Below are positions 8,545-16,496 of a stretch of 64,000 bases of DNA, in pieces. The position numbers were made by a program, and so were the translations under genes. Position 1 is the stretch's first letter. Every line of letters starts with the position of its first letter. Under the pieces are notes generated by a model. That model saw only the letters and a list, made by a program, of their open reading frames with translations, was not told the origin of the DNA and did no database searches. The stretch comes from Superficieibacter sp. HKU1. GTDB taxonomy: Bacteria; Pseudomonadota; Gammaproteobacteria; Enterobacterales; Enterobacteriaceae. The stretch is from assembly GCF_029319185.1 (NCBI RefSeq), contig NZ_CP119754.1, forward strand, positions 1,612,001 through 1,676,000, read 5' to 3'.

Positions 8545-8949
8545 TTAGTGGGTGGTACCATCAGTTTTGGTGTCAACGTCGTTATTCACGCCGTCGCCAG
8601 TTTCCACTTTTTTGTTGATATCCGGGCAACGACCATCTTTACACATGGTGTTTTTATGGATGTCTTCTTTGCTCATGCCATCAGCATTGGTGCTTGAGCT
8701 ATCTGAATGCAGCATGGTGCCTGTGGAAGTGGTACCAGTAGAATTAGTATTCGTGTTACCCGTGTTGATTTTGCTGTTATCAACATTATTCGGCGCTACA
8801 TTCTCTTTCGCGCCCGGCTCTACCTGCCCGGCATCGGCGGAGGAGTTAGCCGTACCGTTATTTGATTGGCTGCTGGCAGCAAATACTGCACCGCTGGTCA
8901 TTGAGAGGGTTGCTGCCAGAAAAATTGTAGCCAGTTTAGTCGTTTTCAT
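8545..8949 (-). CDS. ybgS: YbgS, small exported protein of unknown function
   Basis: 134 residues from the second of two adjacent ATGs; MKTTKLATIF matches the E. coli start, and AGGAG lies 7 bases before it. A signal peptide (about 24 residues, ending VFA) is followed by a low-complexity Asn/Thr/Ser/Gly region and a conserved C-terminus with two Cys in TMCKDGRCPDINKKV. E. coli YbgS is called a putative homeobox protein in old annotations, which is not supported. It has its own terminator and is monocistronic. Slightly longer than E. coli because of an extra Asn/Thr repeat stretch. Confidence 0.93.
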   Translation of the reverse strand: MKTTKLATIFLAATLSMTSGAVFAASSQSNNGTANSSADAGQVEPGAKENVAPNNVDNSKINTGNTNTNSTGTTSTGTMLHSDSSSTNADGMSKEDIHKNTMCKDGRCPDINKKVETGDGVNNDVDTKTDGTTH

Positions 8950-9176
8950 CATGCTGCTCCTGTTCTCATCGTGGTGTCGGATAACATCATCCAACAATAC
9001 AGTTATGAAATCGTTCGCTCAGTAGTAAAAGATCCTGTGACAAATAATTCTGTCAGCATAGAATCTGGTAATTAAAAATAAACACAGTAGTTACATTTAA
9101 AAAGTGTAGATTAGATCTCGTTCTGCGCTACTTTCTGGTGTTTTTTTCGCTAATTCCAGGAATATTCTGCCCGAAC

Positions 9177-9194
9177 TGTAAAAGTCCGTTTACA
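9177..9194 (+). promoter_or_regulatory. TyrR box in the aroG promoter
   Basis: TGTAAA-AGTCCG-TTTACA is an exact strong TyrR box (TGTAAA-N6-TTTACA), 71 bases before aroG. TyrR with phenylalanine or tryptophan represses aroG in E. coli. The 8950-9264 gap otherwise holds only the two divergent promoters. Confidence 0.92.
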
Positions 9195-9264
9195 GTACCG
9201 GGCTGACGAGATAGATTGAAGGCATTGCAAACACATTTATAAGTATGGCACGGCTGGAAAGAAG

Positions 9265-10317
9265 ATGAATTATCAGAACGACGATTTACGTATTAAAGAG
9301 ATTAACGAGTTACTGCCTCCTGTTGCACTGCTGGAAAAATTCCCCGCTACTGAGAACGCAGCCAATACCGTCGCGCAGGCCCGCAAAGCGATTCACAAAA
9401 TCCTTAAGAGCAATGACGACCGCCTGCTGGTGGTGATTGGTCCGTGCTCTATTCACGATCCTGCTGCTGCTAAAGAATATGCTGCGCGTCTGCTGACGCT
9501 GCGTGAGGAACTGCGCGGTGAACTGGAGATCGTGATGCGCGTTTATTTCGAAAAACCGCGCACCACCGTCGGCTGGAAAGGGCTGATTAACGATCCGCAT
9601 ATGGACAGCAGCTACCAGATCAACGACGGCCTGCGCATCGCGCGTAAGCTGTTGCTGGATATCAACGACAGCGGCCTGCCTGCAGCGGGCGAGTTTCTCG
9701 ACATGATCACCCCGCAATACCTGGCGGATTTAATGAGCTGGGGTGCCATCGGCGCGCGTACCACAGAATCTCAGGTACACCGTGAACTGGCGTCGGGGCT
9801 TTCCTGTCCGGTAGGGTTTAAAAATGGCACTGACGGCACTATCAAGGTGGCTATTGATGCCATTAATGCGGCCGGGGCGCCGCACTGCTTCCTGTCGGTG
9901 ACTAAATGGGGCCATTCCGCGATTGTAAACACCAGTGGCAATGCCGACTGCCACATCATCCTGCGCGGCGGCAAAGCGCCGAACTACAGTGCACAGAATG
10001 TGGCAGAAGTAAAAGAAGGGCTGATAAAAGCCAGTCTCGCGCCGCAGGTCATGATCGACTTTAGCCACGCCAACTCCAGCAAGCAATTCAAAAAACAAAT
10101 GGACGTCGGTGCGGATGTTTGCCAGCAGATTGCCAGCGGTGAAAAAGCGATTATTGGCGTAATGATTGAAAGTCATCTGGTTGAAGGTAATCAGAACCTT
10201 GAGAGCGGTGAACCGCTCACCTACGGGAAAAGTATTACCGACGCCTGCATCGGCTGGGATGATACCGATACGCTATTGCGCCAGCTGGCGAACGCGGTGA
10301 AAGCGCGTCGCGGTTGA
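9265..10317 (+). CDS. aroG: 3-deoxy-7-phosphoheptulonate synthase, Phe-sensitive (AroG)
   Basis: 350 residues, as E. coli AroG. It joins phosphoenolpyruvate and erythrose 4-phosphate to DAHP, the first step of aromatic amino-acid synthesis, and is inhibited by phenylalanine. Class I DAHP synthase motifs are intact: VVIGPCSIHD, YFEKPRTTVGWKG, GARTTESQVHRELASGL and MIDFSHANSSK. The upstream TyrR box and the downstream terminator show a single-gene unit. The N-terminal MNYQNDDLRIKEINELLPPVALLEKFP is that of AroG rather than AroF or AroH. Confidence 0.98.
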   Translation: MNYQNDDLRIKEINELLPPVALLEKFPATENAANTVAQARKAIHKILKSNDDRLLVVIGPCSIHDPAAAKEYAARLLTLREELRGELEIVMRVYFEKPRTTVGWKGLINDPHMDSSYQINDGLRIARKLLLDINDSGLPAAGEFLDMITPQYLADLMSWGAIGARTTESQVHRELASGLSCPVGFKNGTDGTIKVAIDAINAAGAPHCFLSVTKWGHSAIVNTSGNADCHIILRGGKAPNYSAQNVAEVKEGLIKASLAPQVMIDFSHANSSKQFKKQMDVGADVCQQIASGEKAIIGVMIESHLVEGNQNLESGEPLTYGKSITDACIGWDDTDTLLRQLANAVKARRG

Positions 10318-10335
10318 TTATTTGGTGCAGTACAG

Positions 10336-10360
10336 AACCGGCCCTGGAGCCGGTTTTTTT
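10336..10360 (+). terminator. Intrinsic terminator of aroG
   Basis: AACCGGC / GCCGGTT stem with a 6-base loop followed by seven T, 18 bases after the aroG stop. It isolates aroG from the TonB receptor operon. Confidence 0.93.
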
Positions 10361-10410
10361 GTTTTAAACCCTCTGTAATTATTAATGGGTAGTTAACGAT
10401 TAGGGGGCTT

Positions 10411-10432
10411 TTATGTGATCGTGATCATATTT
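10411..10432 (+). promoter_or_regulatory. CRP- or FNR-like site upstream of the TonB/ABC operon
   Basis: TTATGTGATCGTGATCATAT contains TGTGA-N6-TCATA (CRP consensus TGTGA-N6-TCACA) and also TGAT-CGTG-ATCA (FNR consensus TTGAT-N4-ATCAA, both outer bases changed). It is 17 bases upstream of the ModE operator. By eye I cannot say which regulator fits better. Confidence 0.5.
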
Positions 10433-10448
10433 CTACCCGCTTCGGTGA

Positions 10449-10474
10449 TCGTAATATATTATTTTATATAACGA
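10449..10474 (+). promoter_or_regulatory. Candidate ModE operator of the TonB/ABC operon
   Basis: A 26-base dyad with arms TCGTAATAT and TATATAACGA. It has the same length as, and nearly the same arms as, the operator at modA (26078-26103: TCGTTATAT and ATATATAACGA) and the one at moaA (47148-47173). Against the modA site only one arm base differs (position 5); the changes are in the central spacer. It ends one base before the first possible ATG of the receptor, so bound ModE would cover the promoter or leader. This suggests repression by molybdate-ModE. I see no Fur box in 10361-10476. Confidence 0.8.
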
Positions 10475-10475
10475 T

Positions 10476-12647
10476 ATGTGTCTCATGAATAACTCCATAA
10501 AGCTCGTCACACTTCTTCCTTTCTTTACGCCTCTGGTTTCACAAACTGTCGCCGCCAGTGAAGAAAATATGATTATCACCGGTCGATCTTCTGATGCTGA
10601 CAGTACGCATGCGGTCGCTGGCGCGGGATTTAAAACCAATGATATTGACCTCGGCCCGCTGGGTAACAAAGCCTGGGTCGATACGCCATATTCCTCAACC
10701 ACCGTTAACAAAGAGATGATTGAAAACCAGCAGGCGCAGAGCGTCAGCGAACTGCTGAAATATTCCCCCAGTACCCAAATGCAGGCGCGGGGCGGGATGG
10801 ATGTCGGCAGGCCGCAAAGCCGGGGCATGCAGGGCAGCGTTGTGGCAAACAGCCGTCTCGACGGCCTAAATATTGTCTCAACCACCGCCTTCCCGGTTGA
10901 AATGCTGGAACGTCTCGATATTTTTAATAGTCTGACTGGTGCGCTGTATGGGCCTGCAAGTCCAGCCGGACAATTCAACTTCATCGCAAAACGTCCGACA
11001 GAAGAAACGCTTAACAAAGTGACGCTGGGTTATCAAAGCCGTAGCGCATTTACCGGACATGCCGACCTCGGCGGCCATTTCGATGATGACAAGCGTTTTG
11101 GCTATCGTGTCAATGTGTTACAGCAGGAAGGCGAGGGCAACCTTGATGACAGCACTCTACGCCGCAAGCTGCTTTCCGTTGCGCTGGACTGGAATATTCA
11201 GCCCGGAACGCAACTACAACTGGACGCGAGCCACTATGAATTTATCCAGAAGGGATACCCCGGCAGCTTTAGCTATGGTCCGGGTATTAAACTGCCTTCA
11301 GCGCCCAATCCAAAAGATAAAAAACTGACCCTCAGCACCGCCGGGAACGATCTAACCACCGACACAATAAGTACACGACTTATTCATTATCTGAATGATG
11401 ACTGGTTCGTAACGGCTGGCGTCGGCTGGCAGCAGGCGGATCGTGCAATGCGTAACGTCTCCAGTAAAATCATCAATAATAAAGGCGATATTAGCCGCTC
11501 ACTGAGTGACCCTACGGCGGCAGGGCGCTTCCGCGTGTTGAGCAATACCGCTACCCTGAATGGCCATATAGACACCGGATCGGTAGGTCACGATCTGGCG
11601 CTTTCTACCACGGGTTATATCTGGTCGATCTACGGCGCGAAAGGTGCCAGCACCAGCTATAAGCTGGGGACCACCAATATGTACGATCCTTCAGAGATGA
11701 CGGAGCCGGGCGACGGCAAGATCGTACAACACGGCGATCGCTATAAATCCAGCGTTAATACCCAGCAAAGTATTACCCTTGGCGACACGGTGACCCTGAC
11801 GCCGAAGTGGTCGGCAATGCTGTACGTCAGTCAGAGCTGGATCCAGGCGCAGAACTATAACAAAAGCGGGCATGAAACCAGCCAGATTGATGAAAACGGC
11901 TTAAGCCCCACCGCCGCGCTGATGTATAAAATCACGCCTTCGGTGATGGCCTATGTGAGCTATGCGGATTCGCTGGAGCAGGGCGGTACCGCGCCAACCG
12001 ATTCAGATGTAAAAAACGCCGGGCAGACGCTCGATCCTTACCGCAGTAAGCAATATGAGGCAGGGTTAAAAGCTGACGTCGCCGGAATGAATCTGGGCGC
12101 AGCCGTGTTCCGTCTCGAACGTCCTTTTGCCTATGTAGATCCTAACGACAATGTCTATAAAGAGCAGGGTAATCAGGTCAATAACGGACTGGAACTCACC
12201 GCGTCGGGGAATGTCTGGCAGGGGTTGAACCTCTACAGTGGCGTGACGTTACTCGATCCGACGCTAAAAGACACCGTGAGCGATGCGACCAGTGATAAAG
12301 ACGTGGTTGGCGTGCCAAAAGTACAGGCTAATTTACTGGCGGAATACAGCCTGCCTTCATTGCCGCACTGGGTGTATAGCGCCAACGTGCATTACACCGG
12401 AAAACGGGCGGCTAATGATACCAATACCGCGTGGGCCAGCAGCTATACCACCTGGGATTTGGGTACGCGCTATACCACCAACATCAGTAACGTGCCGACA
12501 ACTTTGCGGATTGCGGTTAACAACGTATTCGATAAACATTACTGGGCCTCCATTTTCCCGTCGGGCACCGACGGCGACAATGGTTCGCCCAGCGCATTTA
12601 TCGGGAGTGGGCGAGAAGTTCGCGCCACTGTCACGTTTGACTTCTAA
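10476..12647 (+). CDS. TonB-dependent outer-membrane receptor, probably for molybdate, tungstate or a metal chelate
   Basis: 723 residues with the layout of siderophore-type receptors: signal peptide ending TVAA, a TonB-box-like ENMIITG, a plug domain (about residues 60-180, VNKEMIENQQAQSVSELLKY and LTGALYGPASPAGQFNFIAKRP), then a 22-strand barrel ending in the usual terminal Phe (ATVTFDF). The start may be ATG 10476 or ATG 10485 (MNNSIKLVTLL); neither has a clear ribosome site. The binding protein, permease and ATPase follow with 11, 16 and -4 base spacing, so the four genes make a complete envelope import route. Family alone suggests ferric siderophores, but the promoter carries a ModE operator and no visible Fur box, so a molybdenum-related cargo is inferred. 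Confidence 0.9.
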   Translation: MCLMNNSIKLVTLLPFFTPLVSQTVAASEENMIITGRSSDADSTHAVAGAGFKTNDIDLGPLGNKAWVDTPYSSTTVNKEMIENQQAQSVSELLKYSPSTQMQARGGMDVGRPQSRGMQGSVVANSRLDGLNIVSTTAFPVEMLERLDIFNSLTGALYGPASPAGQFNFIAKRPTEETLNKVTLGYQSRSAFTGHADLGGHFDDDKRFGYRVNVLQQEGEGNLDDSTLRRKLLSVALDWNIQPGTQLQLDASHYEFIQKGYPGSFSYGPGIKLPSAPNPKDKKLTLSTAGNDLTTDTISTRLIHYLNDDWFVTAGVGWQQADRAMRNVSSKIINNKGDISRSLSDPTAAGRFRVLSNTATLNGHIDTGSVGHDLALSTTGYIWSIYGAKGASTSYKLGTTNMYDPSEMTEPGDGKIVQHGDRYKSSVNTQQSITLGDTVTLTPKWSAMLYVSQSWIQAQNYNKSGHETSQIDENGLSPTAALMYKITPSVMAYVSYADSLEQGGTAPTDSDVKNAGQTLDPYRSKQYEAGLKADVAGMNLGAAVFRLERPFAYVDPNDNVYKEQGNQVNNGLELTASGNVWQGLNLYSGVTLLDPTLKDTVSDATSDKDVVGVPKVQANLLAEYSLPSLPHWVYSANVHYTGKRAANDTNTAWASSYTTWDLGTRYTTNISNVPTTLRIAVNNVFDKHYWASIFPSGTDGDNGSPSAFIGSGREVRATVTFDF

Positions 12648-12658
12648 AAGGCAGCGTA

Positions 12659-13645
12659 ATGAAACTAAGTCATCTTTTACCCGCCCTTATCTGGCTGATG
12701 GCGGGAAGTTTGTGCGCCGCCCCACCGCATAGCGATGTGCGTATCGCCTCACCGTGGCCCGCGCAAAATACCATTCTCGCCATGCTGGGCTATGGCGAGA
12801 ATATTGTCGGCACTTCAATGGTGGCGAAAAAGATCCCACTTTTTCGCCAGAGCCTGCCGCGTATTGACAGCGTGCCCGTGGTAAGCGTGAACAGCGGTCA
12901 CGAGCTTAACCCGGAACAGATCATCTCGCTCGGCACGCAAATATTGTTTGTGCCGTCATCCATGACCGTTCCACAACAGGCCCTGCTGCGGCAGGCCGGG
13001 GTACGCGTTCTGGCATTCGACGCCAATTCTCTTCAGGCGCTGACGTCACGCGTACAGAAAACGGCGGATGCGCTGGGACCTGATGCGCAGGATAAAGCGC
13101 AGCGGTATCAGCACTACTTTGACCGCAACGTCGCGCTGGTGAAGGAGCGGTTGAAGGGGCTGCCGCAAGACCAGCGCATCACGCTTTATCACAGTATGGG
13201 TAATCCACTGACCACCACGGGTCGGCCCTCGCTGAATCAGGACTGGATGGATTTAGCTGGCGCAAAAAATGTGGCGGAAAACTGGTTTGCCGGCAAACAA
13301 AACCGCCGCGGTGAAGTTGCGCTGGAGCAAGTAGTGGCAGCAAACCCGGCGGTGATTGTGGCGATGAATAAACGCGATGCCGATGCCATCCAGACCGCGT
13401 CACAATGGGCGCAGGTCGATGCGGTGGTTCATCATCGGGTGTATGTGAATCCCAAAGGGATGTTCTGGTGGTGTCGGGAAACCAGCGAAGAGGCATTACA
13501 GTTCCTTTGGCTGGCGAAAACGCTCTATCCTGACCGCTTTGCCGATGTGGATATGCGCCAGGAAACACGCCGTTTTTATCAGGACTTTTTTGCCATTACG
13601 CTGAGCGATGCGCAAATTAGCGATGTCCTGAATCCGCCGCAATAA
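12659..13645 (+). CDS. Periplasmic metal/chelate-binding protein (FecB/BtuF/MolA type)
   Basis: 328 residues: signal peptide (about 20 residues, ending SLCA), then a cluster A (class III) binding protein with two lobes joined by a long helix (about residues 130-165). Typical segments are ILAMLGYGENIVGTS, LNPEQIISLGTQILFVPS, NPAVIVAMNK and FWWCRETSEEALQFLWLAKTLYP. It should deliver cargo from the TonB receptor to the permease. The Haemophilus influenzae MolA protein, which binds molybdate and tungstate, belongs to this same fold class and works with a FecCD-type permease, so a MolA-like role fits the ModE operator; a siderophore cannot be excluded. Two tryptophans and a cysteine near residue 270 may be ligand contacts, which is a guess. 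Confidence 0.88.
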   Translation: MKLSHLLPALIWLMAGSLCAAPPHSDVRIASPWPAQNTILAMLGYGENIVGTSMVAKKIPLFRQSLPRIDSVPVVSVNSGHELNPEQIISLGTQILFVPSSMTVPQQALLRQAGVRVLAFDANSLQALTSRVQKTADALGPDAQDKAQRYQHYFDRNVALVKERLKGLPQDQRITLYHSMGNPLTTTGRPSLNQDWMDLAGAKNVAENWFAGKQNRRGEVALEQVVAANPAVIVAMNKRDADAIQTASQWAQVDAVVHHRVYVNPKGMFWWCRETSEEALQFLWLAKTLYPDRFADVDMRQETRRFYQDFFAITLSDAQISDVLNPPQ

Positions 13646-13661
13646 ATTCCCGGTAAAGAAG

Positions 13662-14732
13662 ATGATGACGTTAACTGCTGAGACTAACACGCCGGAGTCG
13701 ATTGACTATCGCTACCGTCAGATTATACGCAAACGGCTGATGCTGGTGGTGACTATTCTTCTGGCGCTGGTTGCTTCCCTGATCCTCGACGCGACCCTGG
13801 GTCCATCCGGGATAGCGTTGCACGACCTGTGGCACACCTTGCTGCACCCGAATGAGGTCGGCACAGGCATGCGGATTATTGTCTGGGATATTCGCCTTCC
13901 TTATGCGCTGATGGCGCTACTGGTCGGCATGGCGCTTGGACTGGCAGGCGCAGAGATGCAGACCATTTTGCACAACCCGCTGGCGAGTCCGTTTACACTG
14001 GGCGTCTCGTCAGCGGCAGCGTTTGGCGCAGCGCTGGCGATTGTGCTGGACATCGGCATTCCAGGCGTCCCCGCCGCCTGGTTTATTCCGGCGAATGCGT
14101 TTGTCTTCGCGCTACTGTCGGCGCTACTGCTTGATGGCATCACCCGCTGGACGCGAGTAGCGACCTCCGGCGTGGTACTTTTTGGCATCGCGCTGGTTTT
14201 TACCTTCAATGCGCTGGTATCCATGATGCAGTTTGTGGCGGATGAAGATACGCTTCAGGGGCTGGTATTCTGGACGATGGGCAGTCTGGCCCGCGCGTCG
14301 TGGGACAAAATGAGCATACTGGCGCTGGTCTTTATTCTTGTCTTGCCCTGGTCAATGCGTAGCGCCTGGCAACTGACTGCCCTGCGTTTGGGCGAGGACA
14401 GGGCAATGAGTTTTGGCATTGACGTCCGTCGCTTGCGGCTGGCGTCGTTACTGCGGATTAGCCTGCTTTCCGCCTTATCGGTCGCGTTTGTCGGGCCAAT
14501 CGGCTTTATCGGCTTGGTGGCGCCGCATATTGCACGGCTGTTGTTTGGCGAAGATCATCGGTTCTATCTGCCCGGCAGCATCCTGACAGGCGGGCTGGTG
14601 CTGTCGCTGGCCTCCGTCGCCTCGAAAAACATCATTCCCGGCGTCATTATTCCGGTGGGGATTGTCACGTCGCTGGTGGGCGTTCCGTTTTTTCTGAGCA
14701 TTATCATTCGCCAGCGGGGGAGTATGTCATGA
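13662..14732 (+). CDS. ABC importer permease, FecCD/BtuC/MolB family
   Basis: 356 residues with about ten membrane helices, the type II importer fold. Signature segments are LGLAGAEMQTILHNPLASPFTLGVSSAAAFGAAL near the N-terminal third and GPIGFIGLVAPHIARLLFGEDHRFYLPGS near the end, which in BtuC contacts the ATPase. One permease gene only, so a homodimer is expected. Two ATGs are adjacent at the start. Overlaps the ATPase gene by 4 bases (ATGA), showing translational coupling. Confidence 0.93.
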   Translation: MMTLTAETNTPESIDYRYRQIIRKRLMLVVTILLALVASLILDATLGPSGIALHDLWHTLLHPNEVGTGMRIIVWDIRLPYALMALLVGMALGLAGAEMQTILHNPLASPFTLGVSSAAAFGAALAIVLDIGIPGVPAAWFIPANAFVFALLSALLLDGITRWTRVATSGVVLFGIALVFTFNALVSMMQFVADEDTLQGLVFWTMGSLARASWDKMSILALVFILVLPWSMRSAWQLTALRLGEDRAMSFGIDVRRLRLASLLRISLLSALSVAFVGPIGFIGLVAPHIARLLFGEDHRFYLPGSILTGGLVLSLASVASKNIIPGVIIPVGIVTSLVGVPFFLSIIIRQRGSMS

Positions 14733-15505
14733 GCGGATTGATCCTCCGGAGTGTGTACGCTGGTTATCCTAAGCGTGCGGTGATCGGCAATCTTAGCGTA
14801 GCTGAACTGCCGCACGGCAAAATTACCGTTTTGCTGGGACCCAACGGCTGCGGAAAATCGACGTTATTACGTTCGCTGGCCGGGCTGAATAACGCCAGCG
14901 GTGAGGTGCTGCTCGACGGCGTAGATCTGCTGTCACTGCCATTCTCAGAGCGTGCGGAGAAGGTCGTTTATTTACCACAGTCGCTGCCGCAAGGTGTGCA
15001 CCTCAGGGTGCTGGAGTCGATTATTGTGGCTCAGCGGGTGTCGGGCAGAGGAAAAGAGCAGCAGAGCAAGGCGCAGGCGCTGGCTATTCTTGAACAGTTA
15101 GGGATTACGCATCTTGCGCTGCATTACCTCGATCGGCTTTCCGGCGGACAGCGGCAGATGGTGGGCCTGGCACAATCGTTGATCCGCCGTCCCGAGCTGC
15201 TGTTGCTGGATGAACCGCTAAGCGCGCTGGACTTAAATTATCAGTTTCAGGTGATGGATGTCGTGCGTCGTGAAACGCTGGCGCGCAATATGGTAACGGT
15301 AGTGGTGGTGCATGATCTCAACATCGCGCTGCGCCACAGTGAACACGTCGTGATGCTGAAAGAGGGCAGGCTGGCGGCGAGCGGCACGCCGGAAGCGGTT
15401 ATTACCGCAGAGCGACTGGCCGACGTGTATAACGTGCGGGCGCGCATAGAACGTTGCTCGCAGGGAGGGGCGCAGGTGGTGCTCGATGGGGTGGTTGAGG
15501 TATAA
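14729..15505 (+). CDS. ABC importer ATPase, FecE/BtuD/MolC family
   Basis: 258 residues with complete ABC motifs: Walker A GPNGCGKST, Q loop in VVYLPQSLPQG, signature LSGGQRQMV, Walker B LLLLDEP followed by the D loop SALDL, and switch His in VVVVHDLN. It powers the preceding permease. Last gene of the four-gene import operon, convergent with gpmA 33 bases away. No fourth accessory gene such as a reductase or esterase is present, which would be usual for some siderophore systems. Confidence 0.94.
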   Translation: MSGLILRSVYAGYPKRAVIGNLSVAELPHGKITVLLGPNGCGKSTLLRSLAGLNNASGEVLLDGVDLLSLPFSERAEKVVYLPQSLPQGVHLRVLESIIVAQRVSGRGKEQQSKAQALAILEQLGITHLALHYLDRLSGGQRQMVGLAQSLIRRPELLLLDEPLSALDLNYQFQVMDVVRRETLARNMVTVVVVHDLNIALRHSEHVVMLKEGRLAASGTPEAVITAERLADVYNVRARIERCSQGGAQVVLDGVVEV

Positions 15506-15531
15506 AAACCGGATAGCCGTAGCTATCCGGT
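15504..15531 (-). terminator. Terminator between the import operon and gpmA
   Basis: A 9-base stem ACCGGATAG / CTATCCGGT with a 6-base loop. On the minus strand it is followed by TTTTTATA, so it ends gpmA; on the plus strand it may also stop the ABC operon though the T run is lacking. Confidence 0.85.
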
Positions 15532-15538
15532 AGGCGAA

Positions 15539-16291
15539 TTACTTCGCTTTGCCCTGATTCGCTACCGCTGCCGCTTTGGCTGCGATCTCATCAGCATTAC
15601 CCAGGTAATAATGTTTGATCGGCTTGAAGTTCTCGTCGAATTCATACACCAGCGGAACGCCGGTCGGGATGTTCAGTTCAAGAATTTCGTCTTCGCCCAT
15701 ATTGTCGAGGTATTTGACCAGCGCACGCAGGGAGTTACCGTGAGCGGCGATGATCACGCGCTCGCCGCTTTTCAGGCGCGGCAGAATGCTTTCATTCCAG
15801 TAAGGGATCACGCGATCGATAGTCAGCGCCAGGCTTTCCGTCAGCGGCAGTTCCTGCTCGGTCAGGGAAGCGTAACGCGGATCGTGGCCCGGGAAACGTT
15901 CGTCTTCTTTGGTCAGCGCAGGCGGGGTCACGGCAAAACCACGACGCCACTGTTTAACCTGCTCGTCACCGTATTTTTCTGCGGTTTCAGCTTTGTTCAG
16001 ACCCTGTAGCGCGCCATAATGACGTTCGTTCAGCTTCCAGGATTTTTCCACCGGCAGCCACGCCTGATCCAGACCATCCAGAATGTTCCACAGGGTGTGG
16101 ATCGCGCGTTTGAGCACGGAGGTGTACGCGAAGTCAAAGCTATAGCCTTCCTCTTTCAGCAGCTTGCCTGCTGCTTTGGCTTCAGATACGCCTTTCTCGG
16201 ACAGATCAACGTCGTACCAACCGGTAAAACGGTTTTCGTTGTTCCACTGACTTTCACCGTGACGAACCAGTACCAGCTTAGTTACAGCCAT
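15539..16291 (-). CDS. gpmA: 2,3-bisphosphoglycerate-dependent phosphoglycerate mutase
   Basis: 250 residues from MAVTKLVLVRHGE; the frame opens 5 codons earlier but this start is conserved. It interconverts 3- and 2-phosphoglycerate in glycolysis through a phosphohistidine. The RHGE motif with the catalytic His is at residues 10-13 and the second active-site His lies in IIAAHGNSLRAL. Almost identical to E. coli GpmA. A Fur box lies just upstream, as in E. coli. Confidence 0.98.
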   Translation of the reverse strand: MAVTKLVLVRHGESQWNNENRFTGWYDVDLSEKGVSEAKAAGKLLKEEGYSFDFAYTSVLKRAIHTLWNILDGLDQAWLPVEKSWKLNERHYGALQGLNKAETAEKYGDEQVKQWRRGFAVTPPALTKEDERFPGHDPRYASLTEQELPLTESLALTIDRVIPYWNESILPRLKSGERVIIAAHGNSLRALVKYLDNMGEDEILELNIPTGVPLVYEFDENFKPIKHYYLGNADEIAAKAAAVANQGKAK

Positions 16292-16318
16292 ACACTTACT
16301 CCTCAAGCTTTATTGAAC

Positions 16319-16337
16319 GATAATAATTCTCATTATA
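16319..16337 (-). promoter_or_regulatory. Fur box upstream of gpmA
   Basis: GATAATAATTCTCATTATA matches 14 or 15 of 19 positions of the Fur consensus. It is 28 bases before gpmA, which is known to be iron-repressed in E. coli. Confidence 0.8.
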
Positions 16338-16464
16338 TTGCCATGACGCTGTCAGCAGCAATGCTTAACCCTAACCATAGCGAAAATAGCGGGTGAGTGT
16401 AAGATGCTTGTGAATTTGCGGTTATGATTTTGTCTTTGAGTGGCGCTAATTTCAGCAAAGCGGG

Positions 16465-16490
16465 TAAAAAAAGCCCTCTTTTCAGAGGGC
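16465..16490 (-). terminator. Terminator of the gal operon
   Basis: On the minus strand GCCCTCTGAAAAGAGGGC is followed by seven T. It begins 7 bases after the galM stop codon. Confidence 0.93.
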
Positions 16491-16496
16491 GCAGGT

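Noticed and set aside
10476..15505. Plain ferric-siderophore uptake operon
   Set aside because: Protein families allow it, but the ModE dyad at the promoter and the lack of a visible Fur box favour a molybdenum-related cargo; kept as the alternative, not as the main call.
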